Positions 55,209 to 63,428 of a stretch of DNA of 64,000 nt are shown one piece after another. The position numbers and the translations under genes are program-made. This stretch comes from an uncultured Caldilineaceae bacterium. Its GTDB lineage: Bacteria > Chloroflexota > Anaerolineae > Caldilineales > Caldilineaceae. Location of the stretch: NCBI GenBank assembly GCA_951812725.1, contig OX638330.1, positions 4,505,405-4,569,404 of the forward strand. Direction: 5' to 3'. Below the pieces are notes generated by a model that was not told the origin of the DNA, made no database searches, and saw nothing but the letters and a program-made list of their open reading frames with translations. The stretch's first letter is position 1. Every line of letters begins with the position of its first letter.

Positions 55209-55495
55209 GTAACTACTAAGCCACAGTGGTTGACCAGCCAGTCATCCTTGGAACCATTCAGGCTCTTGGTGACGCAACCGGTGTACAGCCGCCGCCATGC
55301 TCGCCAGCCGACACGTTGCGAAGAATGCACACGGTCGGTGAGAGATGGTTTTGTAGGGGGGCGTTGCGGGGGCGCAGCCCCTGCACAAGGGAGGCCGCTT
55401 GCGGCCGACCGCCCAAAATACAACATTGAGGGGAGAAAAAAACACTTTTGGTCCCCTCGTTCAGGTTTACGAATCAGTTGCGGCTGAGTAGTTAC
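55209..55495. mobile_element. 287-bp MITE with IS66-type ends and 8-bp target duplication
   Basis: Left end GTAACTACTAAGCC (55209-55222) is identical to the terminal repeat of the IS66 element at 40000. Right end GGCTGAGTAGTTAC (55482-55495) is its complement with one mismatch. TGCTCCTA is perfectly duplicated outside (55201-55208 and 55496-55503). It encodes no transposase. Inside lie GGTCGG, the GCGTTGCGGGGGCGCAGCCC core, the GGGGC-GCA-GCCCC hairpin and a GGCCGC-TT-GCGGCC hairpin, then CCGACC. This is the only repeat copy here with both ends and a target duplication, so it defines the element. Confidence 0.9.
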
Positions 55496-55632
55496 TGCTC
55501 CTATTGACCGAAAGCGTATGGCAGCCTGCTGCATCCGGGCCGGGTCATGGGCAAGTCACTCCGAATTGCGAGGCGGCGGGCCCTGGGATTTGCGCGCAGG
55601 TCGCGCCGAGCACGGGTTGGGCTGCCTTGCTG

Positions 55633-56880
55633 TCACTCATGGCGCAAGGCCTCGATCGGGTCCAGCCGGGTGGCGCGTATGGCCGGGTAAAGACCGAAGA
55701 GAAGGCCGCAGACGGCGCTGACGCTGAGAGCGGCGGCCAGGGAGCCGGGCTCGATGAGCACGACCAGTGGGAAGTCCGGGCTTGAGAAGCTCTTGACGAC
55801 TTCAGCCAGGCCGTAGCTGATGGCGATCCCTATGAGGCCGCCAACGAGTGTCAACATGAGCGCTTCAGCCAGGAACTGAAGAAGGATGTCGCGGTTGTGT
55901 GCGCCGACGGCTTTGCGCAGGCCGATTTCGCGTGTGCGTTCGGTAACGGAGACGAGCATGATATTCATAATGCCGATGCCGCCGACCAGGAGGCTTATGG
56001 CGCCGATGCCGGCGAGGAAGGCGGTCAGGGTGGCGGCAACGGAGTTGGCCCTTTCGAGCAGCCAGGCCTGATTGTCGATGGTGAAGTCATTGGGCTCGTC
56101 TTCAGTGAGGATGCGGCGCAGGCGCAGGGTCTGTTCGACCTGTCTGGCGGCGGCATCGAGGCGTTCGATGCTTACGGCGTTAACGTGGATAGCTGAGACG
56201 GTGTATTCACCGCGATGGCGGTGGGCGGTGAAAGGGGGTCGCAGGCGATCCTGAGCCACTGCCAGAGGGATGATTGCACTGCCGTCCAAGTTGCCGAATC
56301 TGCCCCAGCCTTGCCTCGCGAGCACTCCAACGACGGTATATGGCTCGCGCTCGATGCTCAGGCTTTGTCCCATTGCGTCGGTGCCCGCAAACAGCCTTTG
56401 GGCCACATCGGCGCCGATGACAACGGATTTGGTCCTTTGCGCAATTTCGTTTTCGGTGAGAAAGCGTCCGTGGGCCAGTTCCAGACTGTGGATCGCGGCA
56501 TAGGCGGCGGTCGTTCCCACTACCTCTATAAAACTGGTGTTTTTGCCAGTCCCCAGACGGATATAATGTTTGTAGAGAGGGACGGCCTGGACTATATCGG
56601 GATGAAGGGAGCGGTCGGAAAGGGCCGCAAAGTCGGCCATCGTGAGCGGCCGAGCGGATGTCCAGGTTTCGTCGGACAGCGTGCCGGATTCGACGATGAG
56701 AAGAGTGAGGCCCTCGCTGCCGATCTGTTGCATGATGTCGGCCGACGCGCCGCGGCCGATGCCCAAGGTCGTCAGAACGGAGGCCACGCCGATGATGACG
56801 CCCAACATTGTCAGAAAGGACCGCAATTTGCGGACGGCGATGTTTTCGACGGCAAGCGGGAAGTATTTCAGCAGCCTCAC
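55633..56880 (-). CDS. MacB-like ABC transporter permease
   Basis: 415 residues from GTG 56880 (GGAGGA 8 bases upstream). MacB-type topology: an N-terminal helix (KLRSFLTMLGVIIGVASVLT), a large external domain (about 50-280, with GADVAQRLFAGTDAMGQSLS) and a C-terminal FtsX domain with three helices (ISLLVGGIGIMNIMLVSVTE, the ALMLTLVGGLIGIAISYGLA stretch and the final SLAAALSVSAVCGLLFGLYP). RTREIGLRKAVGAHNRDILL is the family's coupling motif. The ATPase gene lies 49 bases upstream. It probably exports a peptide, lipid or macrolide-like compound with the MFP. Confidence 0.9.
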   Translation of the reverse strand: MRLLKYFPLAVENIAVRKLRSFLTMLGVIIGVASVLTTLGIGRGASADIMQQIGSEGLTLLIVESGTLSDETWTSARPLTMADFAALSDRSLHPDIVQAVPLYKHYIRLGTGKNTSFIEVVGTTAAYAAIHSLELAHGRFLTENEIAQRTKSVVIGADVAQRLFAGTDAMGQSLSIEREPYTVVGVLARQGWGRFGNLDGSAIIPLAVAQDRLRPPFTAHRHRGEYTVSAIHVNAVSIERLDAAARQVEQTLRLRRILTEDEPNDFTIDNQAWLLERANSVAATLTAFLAGIGAISLLVGGIGIMNIMLVSVTERTREIGLRKAVGAHNRDILLQFLAEALMLTLVGGLIGIAISYGLAEVVKSFSSPDFPLVVLIEPGSLAAALSVSAVCGLLFGLYPAIRATRLDPIEALRHE

Positions 56881-56929
56881 TTCGGGTCTCCTCCGGCCCG
56901 GTTGCTGGCAGCCATTCGAGATATTTATT

Positions 56930-57643
56930 TCACGGCGCGGCAGCGGGCGCTGGCCGCCGTTCGTCGGATATGACGGCACCGTCGCGAAGGGTGATTATAC
57001 GCCGGGCCCTGGCCGCGATCTCGCGGTCGTGGGTGACGATCAGCAGTGTCAGTCCTTCAAGGTGTCGTTGCTCGAAAAGAGCCATAACCTCTTCACCGGT
57101 TTGCGTATCGATTGCGCCGGTTGGCTCGTCGGCGAGAAGGAGGGAGGGGCTGTTGACGAGGGCGCGGGCGATGGCGACCCTCTGGCGCTGTCCTCCTGAC
57201 AGCTCTTCCGGTCTGTGCTCGGCTCGATCGGCCAAACCAACCTGTGCGAGGGCGTCCAGGGCGCGGCGGCGCGACTCTTTACGGGAGACACCGGCATAGA
57301 AGAGGGGCAGTTCCGCCTGGCGGCGGGCGGTCGCACGCGCCAGAAGATTAAACTCCTGGAAGACGAACCCAATCTCTTTGTTCCTCAGGGTGGTGCGCTG
57401 TCTGTCGGTCAGTTCGACAGCGTCCTGTTTGCGGATGCGATATGTACCCTCGGTGGGCCGGTCGAGCAGGCCGAGGATATTCAGAAGGGTACTCTTGCCG
57501 GAGCCGCTGGTGCCAACGACTGCTACGTACTCACCCTGTTCGATGGTAAGAGAGACGTTATTGAGAGCATGGAGCGCCGTCCGGCCGATGCGGTAGGTCC
57601 TGGTCAGGTTGCGAATATCGATCAGGGGCGATGGGCCAGTCAT
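56930..57643 (-). CDS. ABC transporter ATPase (MacB/LolD-like)
   Basis: 237 residues. Walker A GTSGSGKST (about 43-51), Q-loop FVFQEFNLLARAT, signature LSGGQRQRVAIARAL (about 147), Walker B LLLADEPTGAID and H-loop VTHDREIAARA are complete. The closest type is the LolD/MacB ATPase. It is the first gene of the three-gene exporter operon (ATPase, permease, then MFP beyond the miniature element). The C-terminal ARRIITLRDGAVISDERRPA tail is usual. Confidence 0.93.
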   Translation of the reverse strand: MTGPSPLIDIRNLTRTYRIGRTALHALNNVSLTIEQGEYVAVVGTSGSGKSTLLNILGLLDRPTEGTYRIRKQDAVELTDRQRTTLRNKEIGFVFQEFNLLARATARRQAELPLFYAGVSRKESRRRALDALAQVGLADRAEHRPEELSGGQRQRVAIARALVNSPSLLLADEPTGAIDTQTGEEVMALFEQRHLEGLTLLIVTHDREIAARARRIITLRDGAVISDERRPAPAAAP

Positions 57644-58033
57644 AGGCCGATACTCTGTGTTATTTATGCGAAACAGCGCGGGCGAAGGCCGGGCTTGGGC
57701 GCGTCAGATGGTTGCGGCGGTCCAGGAAGTATAAGCCGTTTCCTTTTGATGACCTATACGAAGAAAGCAGTGGAGAGTTTCGCGTCGTTTTTGAGACGGG
57801 GAAGAGGTTGGCCGAGCAGGTGGGAAGGGAGGTACGCCTGGGGGTGGAGGGGGCTGGCCATTGGGCAGTTCCAAGTGCTGCGACGGGCTTTCGGAGGGGC
57901 GCGAAAACTGCAGGCAGCCTTGGATCACAGCCGTTACTTGACCGCTGAACAGACCCTGGCGGCCGTTAGCCAGCAGACCCCGGGGTCCACTGGTTTTATT
58001 GGCCGCTAACAAGCTGATAAAGGCGAGTACGGT
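57644..58033. other. Gene-free stretch
   Basis: About 390 bases between the exporter ATPase and the Crp-type regulator (both minus strand). Short frames occur on both strands but show no start site, family motif or consistent composition. No terminator with a T run was identified. Confidence 0.4.
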
Positions 58034-58762
58034 TCAGATATTCTCATCGAGCAGCTTGATGCGTTTGCTGCCGATGACGGAAATTGTCTCCCGGTCGAGC
58101 AGTTTTATGCGCTTGCGTCCGATTTCGATCAGGCCGCGCGCTTTGAGGTCGTTGAGGACCTGGGTGGCCGTTTCGCGGTAGGTGCCGATGCTTTCGGCCA
58201 GGTCCTGGTGGGTGAGGCCGGTTACTTCGTCGGACTGCTGTTCGTCAGAGAGGCGCAGGAGCAGATTGGCCAAGCGGGCAGGGATGCCTTTGAAGGCCAT
58301 GTTTTCGAGGCTCTCCTCGGCCTCTTGCAGGCGTTGGCCGGTGATCTCGAGGATGCGGAGGGCGACCTGAGGCTTGCTAAGGATGAGCCGCTCCAGGTCG
58401 GTGCGGCTCATGACACAGATCAGGCAGTCATCGATGGCTTCGGCAAAGGTGTTGTGCATTTTCGTGCCGAGCAGGGCCATCTCACCAAAAAGAGTATGGG
58501 GGCCAAGGGTTGTTATGACCAGTTTTTTGCCTTCAGGGCTGATGCGATAGAGCTGCACGCGGCCTTCCTTCAATATGAAGAGGACTTCGCCCGGCTCCTC
58601 CGGGCGGTAGAATACCCGCCCCTTGCGCACAGTGCTCATCGTCGTAATGCGATTCAACTCTTCCATTTCTCTAGATGTCAGGTCCTGAAAGACCATCAGT
58701 TCGGAGAGGAACTTCATCTTTTCCGCGGGTTGCAGGGCGGCGGACATCTTCATGATCGTCAT
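58034..58762 (-). CDS. Crp/Fnr-family transcription regulator
   Basis: 242 residues; GGAGAG stands 7 bases upstream of the ATG. An N-terminal cyclic-nucleotide-binding-like beta-barrel (FLSELMVFQDLTSREMEELN, then GRVFYRPEEPGEVLFILKEG, LGPHTLFGEMALLG) is joined by the dimer helix (about 125-150) to a winged helix (LTHQDLAESIGTYRETATQV). No cysteine cluster for an Fe-S centre is evident, so it is not a classical FNR. The last 30 residues contain a near-duplicate of the wing end (IGRKRIKLLDRE and IGSKRIKLLDEN), encoded by a 48-bp tandem repeat. The target genes are unknown; the divergent protease-deacetylase gene is one candidate. Confidence 0.88.
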   Translation of the reverse strand: MTIMKMSAALQPAEKMKFLSELMVFQDLTSREMEELNRITTMSTVRKGRVFYRPEEPGEVLFILKEGRVQLYRISPEGKKLVITTLGPHTLFGEMALLGTKMHNTFAEAIDDCLICVMSRTDLERLILSKPQVALRILEITGQRLQEAEESLENMAFKGIPARLANLLLRLSDEQQSDEVTGLTHQDLAESIGTYRETATQVLNDLKARGLIEIGRKRIKLLDRETISVIGSKRIKLLDENI

Positions 58763-58840
58763 TTTAGGTCTCTCCTCGCCCGCCGCGGGTCTGGCATGTG
58801 CGGCGGCCCCGGTTCGCGGTCGTCTTTTTGGTGTAAGTTC

Positions 58841-58868
58841 ATTATACGCGTAGAGGCAAAATAATCAA
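58841..58868 (-). promoter_or_regulatory. Promoter of the Crp/Fnr regulator gene
   Basis: On the minus strand TTGATT (58863-58868) and a perfect TATAAT (58841-58846) are 16 bases apart. The start would lie about 70 bases upstream of the regulator's ATG. Confidence 0.55.
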
Positions 58869-58874
58869 CCTTTT

Positions 58875-58904
58875 TTGGCGCTCTCCTCCCGATTTTGGTA
58901 GAAT
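58875..58904 (+). promoter_or_regulatory. Promoter candidate giving a leaderless message
   Basis: TTGGCG (58875-58880) and TAGAAT (58899-58904) with an 18-base spacer. The ATG of the protease-deacetylase gene begins 7 bases after the -10 box, so the transcript would start at or next to the start codon. No ribosome site is present. Confidence 0.4.
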
Positions 58905-58910
58905 GCGGGC

Positions 58911-60977
58911 ATGAATTTGCGCTCTCCCCGGCGATCTTTGCGACAAACTGTTTCGACCGCGCCCCTCTCGAACAGGGGCGCATTTGGTGCTGGCGCCCGG
59001 CATGGATCGGTTCCGAAGCGGACCGGCGGATTGGGCGCGCTGCGTCGCACGCTTGGCTCGTACGGCGGTCTCAGCATTCTGTCCATTCTGGCGCCGGTTG
59101 TGATTCTGATGTCGTGCAGTCGTGTGGCGGTGCCCGGACCGGCGGTCCCGGCGGGGGGGACAACGGCAGGCGGCGGGCAGATGGCAGCGGCCGTGGGGAC
59201 GCCGGTGGCTGAAGAGGGCGCCTCCCTGGCCCCGAATAGCTTGAGAATGGCGGTTCGCGCCAACACGGCGGGCGGTGAGCGGGTTGCGGTCGGGGCTGAC
59301 GGCGCGGGCAAGGGGCAAGCGGGCAAGTCTCTGATCGCGACAGCGGCGGAGACGGCCACACCCGAAAGCGAGGAGCCACCGCCACCGCCGCCGGCGGGAC
59401 TGGAAGGACAGATCGTTGGCGGCGAGAAGGCTGCGCCGGGCGCGTGGCCGTGGATGGTCGCTATCAAGGCCTTTACCGAACCGGGCTACCACACTTTCTG
59501 CGGGGCGTCGCTGGTGGCATCAAGTTGGGTGCTGACAGCCGCCCACTGCGTTGTAAATGCCTCGCCGGAACAGATTGTTGCGACAGTTGGCGACTACAGG
59601 CTCGACAGCGGCCAGGGACAGGAAGTGGGGGTTGACCGCATCGTCTTGCATCCTCGCTACGGATTCGACTTTGCCCACGACTTTGCCCACGACCTCGCGC
59701 TGCTGCATCTGACAGAGCCGGTAGAGGCCGAACTGGTCACGCTGCTGGCGGATGACACTTTGCAGCTGGCCGCGCCGGGCACGCTGGGCACGGTGATCGG
59801 CTGGGGCGCGCTTTCGGAAAGCGGTGATGAGGGCTGGCTCTCGTATGATTTGCAGCAGGTGGAGCTCCCGATCGTGTCGGAGGAGGAGTGCACAAACTCG
59901 ATGGGCAGGATGATCACCGAGAATATGCTGTGCGCCGGATACAGCGAGGGAGGCAAGGATGCCTGCCACGGCGACAGCGGCAGCCCGCTGGTGGTGCCGG
60001 ACGGGGAAGGCGGCTGGCAGCTGGCGGGGCTTGTGAGCTTTGGCATAGGCTGCGCGCGGCCGTCGTTTTACGGTGTGTATACGCGGGTAAGCCAATATCA
60101 TGACTGGATTTTGGCGCAGATCATCCGGGAGGAGACGGCGGAGGAGCGTGAGCCGACCGTACTCATGCTGCCCGCTGTGTACAGCGACGCGGCTGTGATT
60201 TTGCTGCCAAGCGTTCACAATGGGCCGATCGAGCAGCCGACACGCAATGTGCCCGGTAAACCGCCGCCTATTCCCGACGGTTGGATACGGAAGGTACAGG
60301 TGCCGATTCTGATGTACCACTATGTGAGCGTGCCGCCGGCCGGGTCAGATGTTTACCGGCAGGACCTGTCGGTAAGTCCCGACCGGTTCAGAAGTCATCT
60401 GCAAGCCCTGAAAGACGGGGGGTATACGGCGATCAGCATGTACGAGCTTGTAGAACACCTGAATCAGGGCACGCCGCTGCCGGAGAAGCCGGTCATTCTC
60501 ACTTTTGACGATGGCTATCGCGACAATTTCGAGAACGCGTTTCCGTTGTTGCAGGAGTTTGACATGACGGCGATGTTTTTTGTGGTGACGGACTATATTG
60601 ACGCGGGAAATCCGTTCTATCTGTCGTGGGATATGGCGCGGGAGATGCAGGCCGGGGGGATGTACATCGAGTCGCATGGGCGCAATCACGCGAGTTTGCG
60701 GAATCGGAACGATGATTACCTGGTCTGGCAGGCGCTGGGGAGCGCGGAGACGATCGAGTATGAGCTGGGAGTACGGCCGCGTTTCATCACATACCCGTTT
60801 GGGCATTTTGACAACAATACGATCCGTATTTTCGAGAGCGCGGGTTTCTGGGGAGGCGTGACGATCAATCCGGGAGCGACGCACTCGACTGACAATCCGT
60901 ACCAGTTGAAGCGGGTGCGGGTGCGGGGGACGACGACGCCGGCGGAGTTATTGTATTTGTTGGAGTTGGATTGGTGA
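58911..60977 (+). CDS. Trypsin-like protease fused to a polysaccharide deacetylase
   Basis: 688 residues in one unbroken frame. An N-terminal hydrophobic stretch ends LAPVVILMSC (Cys69), so it is a lipoprotein or membrane-anchored. A low-complexity spacer leads to a chymotrypsin-family S1 domain starting at IVGGEKAAPGAWPWMVAI, with His212 (TAAHC), Asp261 (HDLALLHL) and Ser356 (GDSGSP). A proline-rich linker (about 415-460) leads to a NodB/CE4 deacetylase domain with TFDDG (531-535), SHGRNH (His589 and His593) and the RFITYPFGHFDN motif. The S1 domain starts with the activation-site pattern, so proteolytic activation is possible. Joint action on a proteoglycan-like or peptidoglycan substrate is inferred. 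A short FAHDFAHD duplication lies next to the catalytic Asp. Confidence 0.88.
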   Translation: MNLRSPRRSLRQTVSTAPLSNRGAFGAGARHGSVPKRTGGLGALRRTLGSYGGLSILSILAPVVILMSCSRVAVPGPAVPAGGTTAGGGQMAAAVGTPVAEEGASLAPNSLRMAVRANTAGGERVAVGADGAGKGQAGKSLIATAAETATPESEEPPPPPPAGLEGQIVGGEKAAPGAWPWMVAIKAFTEPGYHTFCGASLVASSWVLTAAHCVVNASPEQIVATVGDYRLDSGQGQEVGVDRIVLHPRYGFDFAHDFAHDLALLHLTEPVEAELVTLLADDTLQLAAPGTLGTVIGWGALSESGDEGWLSYDLQQVELPIVSEEECTNSMGRMITENMLCAGYSEGGKDACHGDSGSPLVVPDGEGGWQLAGLVSFGIGCARPSFYGVYTRVSQYHDWILAQIIREETAEEREPTVLMLPAVYSDAAVILLPSVHNGPIEQPTRNVPGKPPPIPDGWIRKVQVPILMYHYVSVPPAGSDVYRQDLSVSPDRFRSHLQALKDGGYTAISMYELVEHLNQGTPLPEKPVILTFDDGYRDNFENAFPLLQEFDMTAMFFVVTDYIDAGNPFYLSWDMAREMQAGGMYIESHGRNHASLRNRNDDYLVWQALGSAETIEYELGVRPRFITYPFGHFDNNTIRIFESAGFWGGVTINPGATHSTDNPYQLKRVRVRGTTTPAELLYLLELDW

Positions 60978-61013
60978 AAGGGCGGTTTTTGGTAGTCAGT
61001 TTTTAGTTTTTAG

Positions 61014-61210
61014 TGGCATTTTCCGGTGCTCTCGATGCCGACGGTCTCTTCGAGCTCGGCCATCATGGCCTTGTAGCCCTCCTCGGTGCGGAAGTCGTAG
61101 CCGGCGACCAGTGCGTGGCAGGTGTCGAGACAGACGCGGACGCGCTCCTTTTTCCTCCACCAGTTCGATAATCTGGTCAGCGTGAAGGTAGGGTGTGAGA
61201 TCAGCTTCAC
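61014..61210 (-). pseudogene. Fragment of endonuclease IV (nfo)
   Basis: Minus strand codes ERVRVCLDTCHALVAGYDFR and then TEEGYKAMMAELEETVGIE, matching the middle of AP endonuclease IV with its zinc-site Cys-His region. Just before, DQIIELVEE continues the family sequence but in another frame, shifted at an A run near 61150. The N- and C-terminal parts are missing. A broken copy of a DNA-repair gene. Confidence 0.75.
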
Positions 61211-61217
61211 GCGCTAA

Positions 61218-61349
61218 TTCTTCAGGCCGCAGCCGCTGCGTGCGCCGGAGGAGATGTGGGCTGATGTAAGGGCGCTGGAGCAGGAGGCGGAGGGGTTGTT
61301 GGGGGAGGTTGGGGGAGGGGCGGCTGGTGTCAAATTGAACTCACTTTGA
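61218..61349 (+). pseudogene. Possible C-terminal remnant of a DNA methyltransferase-like gene
   Basis: The frame reads FRPQPLRAPEEMWADVRALE and then QEAEGLLGEV before a low-complexity end and stop. The pattern resembles the extreme C-terminus of type I-like modification subunits, and a HsdR-N-type gene follows, but the piece is too short to be sure. The stretch from here to 61499 holds nothing else. Confidence 0.25.
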
Positions 61350-61499
61350 AATTGAGCAGGATAGACTGGCGCCAACTGGCGTTGGGAACGGTTCAGTTTC
61401 CGGCGATTCCCGTAAAGGTCCACCTCCATCCAATGCGTGACCGATAATGGGCGGTGAAGTGAAGACACCGGTCTAATTCTATTCAGGAGAAACGAGAGC

Positions 61500-62498
61500 A
61501 TGACCGAATCGATTGCTCGTGCGGTTGAGCAAATCAAGAGCACTGGCCTCTTGCGCAGCCTGGACGAATCCGCCACCAAACAGGGGGTGGTTCTGAGACT
61601 GCTCCACCTTGCCGGATGGAATACTTTCGACGTTTCGGAGGTTGTCCCAGAGTACACGGTTGGGACCCGCCGTGTAGATTTTGCGCTCCGGCCAGGTACA
61701 GCCAATGCCGTATTCATAGAGGTCAAACGGCCCGGCGAAAACCTGGAGAGCCACCAGCAGCAGCTATTGGAGTATTGCTTTCAGGAAGGGACAGAACTGG
61801 CTGTGCTGACCAACGGACGGACATGGTGGCTCTATTTGCCTTTGCAGCGGGGGAATTGGGACCAGAGACGGTTCCTGACCATTGACCTCGAATCCCAAGA
61901 TCCCTCCATTATTGAGCAACGGTTCGTGGAGTACCTATCCCAGGAAAAAGTGATTAGCGGCCGGGCGGTGAGTGACGCTGAGAATTCGGTGCGGTCGCAG
62001 CAGCGAGCAGAGATTATCGATAAGACCATTATCGAAGCCTGGAACCAACTCGTCGAAACTCCCGATGAAATTCTGGTTGACTTAATCTCGGAGACTACTG
62101 AGCGCATTTGCGGAATGAAGCCTGAACCGGAGGTGGTTAAGCATTTTCTGTCACGGCGCGTCGGTGCCCGGCTGGTGTTAAATCAAAAAGTTAATACTTC
62201 TGCAGCGAAGCAGGCGCGCAGGGGAGGGCAGGGCTCCACGCTTCCGATCACTCTGGATCCGCAGGACTCCGCAGACTTCTTGGAGGCTTTGCTACGCACT
62301 AAGGAGGCGTGGCTTGAAGAGTCCCACAGCGACGGCCGCAAGGAGTTTCACCGTTGGGACGCCTCACGCATGCAGCGGTCATCGAATGTGATAGGCAACC
62401 TCAGAAGCAAGACGCGTTATCGACAGGGAAAGTGGCAGGAATTAGGGATCGTCAGCCTACGAGCAAGCATTGAACGTCCGACAAGCGAAGACGCATGA
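61500..62498 (+). CDS. Restriction-endonuclease-fold protein (type I HsdR N-terminal-like)
   Basis: 332 residues; CAGGAG lies 10 bases upstream of the ATG. Residues 30-130 match the stand-alone HsdR_N-type PD-(D/E)xK domain: VVPEYTVGTRRVDFALRPG with Asp60, then VFIEVKRPGENLESHQQQL with Glu74 and Lys76, and LAVLTNGRTWWLYLPL. The middle is helical (IEQRFVEYLSQEKVIS; IIEAWNQLVETPDEILVDLI). The C-terminal third (from about 230) is unrecognised. There are no helicase motifs, so this is not a complete HsdR. It lies next to a second nuclease-fold gene, suggesting a small defence cluster. Confidence 0.75.
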   Translation: MTESIARAVEQIKSTGLLRSLDESATKQGVVLRLLHLAGWNTFDVSEVVPEYTVGTRRVDFALRPGTANAVFIEVKRPGENLESHQQQLLEYCFQEGTELAVLTNGRTWWLYLPLQRGNWDQRRFLTIDLESQDPSIIEQRFVEYLSQEKVISGRAVSDAENSVRSQQRAEIIDKTIIEAWNQLVETPDEILVDLISETTERICGMKPEPEVVKHFLSRRVGARLVLNQKVNTSAAKQARRGGQGSTLPITLDPQDSADFLEALLRTKEAWLEESHSDGRKEFHRWDASRMQRSSNVIGNLRSKTRYRQGKWQELGIVSLRASIERPTSEDA

Positions 62499-62589
62499 TG
62501 TCACCATGTGCTAATGTAAGAACCAGGCGAGGGGAGCCCTTACCGATGCATGACGATGCCGATGTGTCAGGCCAGGGGGTGACAGCGCA

Positions 62590-63246
62590 ATGGAAGACAT
62601 TGCGATTCTTGAAAGAAAATTCGTTGACAAGAAGGCGGCGGAGTACCGCAGCAGAGGTTATGAAGTAGAGGAAAACTGCCAGCTGGATTTCCTGCCCGGC
62701 TACCGTGCTGACCTGGTCGTGCGTAAAGGTGTGGAAACCCGAGTCATTGAAGTCAAGTCCAGGACTTCGTTGGCAAGGTCACCCAGAATGAAAGAGCTGG
62801 CGGAAATTTTGTATGAAAAGCCTGGCTGGAGCTATGACCTGCTGCTCGTAGGCGAACCGGAGAAACTGGAGTCGCCGAAGGGCGCGCAGCCATTTGCTGA
62901 AGAGGAGATCCGTCGGCGTCTTGCCGAATCGGAGGAAGTTCTTGCGAAGGGTTCAGTCGAGGCCGCCTACTTGTTGGCCTGGTCGGCTTGCGAGGCAACG
63001 ATCCGGAATCTGACCGAGGCCGCCGAGATCTCCATCACGCGCGTGACCACGGCGTCATACATCCTCGACATGGCGGTCATGCACGGCATCATTTCGCGCG
63101 AGGACCACGACTATCTGACCGACATGATGAAGTATAGGAACGCAATTGCTCACGGTTTTGATGTCAACGGATTCAGCGACGAAAAGGTGACTGAGTTGAT
63201 CGAGGTTGTTGTGCGGCTGCTGGATTCGGAGCCTGAGCTGGCGTGA
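62590..63246 (+). CDS. PD-(D/E)xK nuclease-fold (AHJR-like) protein with HEPN-like C-terminus
   Basis: 218 residues. The N-terminal half resembles the REase_AHJR-like type: RGYEVEENCQLDFLPGYRAD with Asp41, then VETRVIEVKSRTSLAR with Glu54 and Lys56. The second half is helical and ends with KYRNAIAHGFDVNGFSDEKV, an R-x4-H motif (Arg183, His188) as in HEPN ribonucleases; SVEAAYLLAWSACEATIRNL is also HEPN-like. So one small protein may carry a DNase-like and an RNase-like site. It follows the HsdR-N-like gene by 91 bases on the same strand. A defence role is inferred from the domains; HEPN members without catalysis also exist. Confidence 0.7.
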   Translation: MEDIAILERKFVDKKAAEYRSRGYEVEENCQLDFLPGYRADLVVRKGVETRVIEVKSRTSLARSPRMKELAEILYEKPGWSYDLLLVGEPEKLESPKGAQPFAEEEIRRRLAESEEVLAKGSVEAAYLLAWSACEATIRNLTEAAEISITRVTTASYILDMAVMHGIISREDHDYLTDMMKYRNAIAHGFDVNGFSDEKVTELIEVVVRLLDSEPELA

Positions 63247-63428
63247 AGGGGGGTGACAGCGGTTTCGGAGCGGCGTAATTCTCGCGCTGTTAAGGTTTTA
63301 CGGCTTTAACTTTAGTAGGGCACCCCACTATTCAAGTAGGTTTCATAGCGGTTGATTCTTGTGCCGCGGGGCGAATCCGGCGGCTGCTAGCTTCGCGCGC
63401 GGGACGGAAGGGCAGCGAGGGAGCGGTT

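Noticed and set aside
55196..55534. N-terminal extension of the membrane-fusion protein
   Set aside because: The extension runs through the miniature element and its target duplication. The true start at 55195 has a ribosome site and a membrane anchor.
57704..58012. Possible small genes between the exporter and the Crp regulator
   Set aside because: Frames on both strands lack start signals and recognisable motifs.
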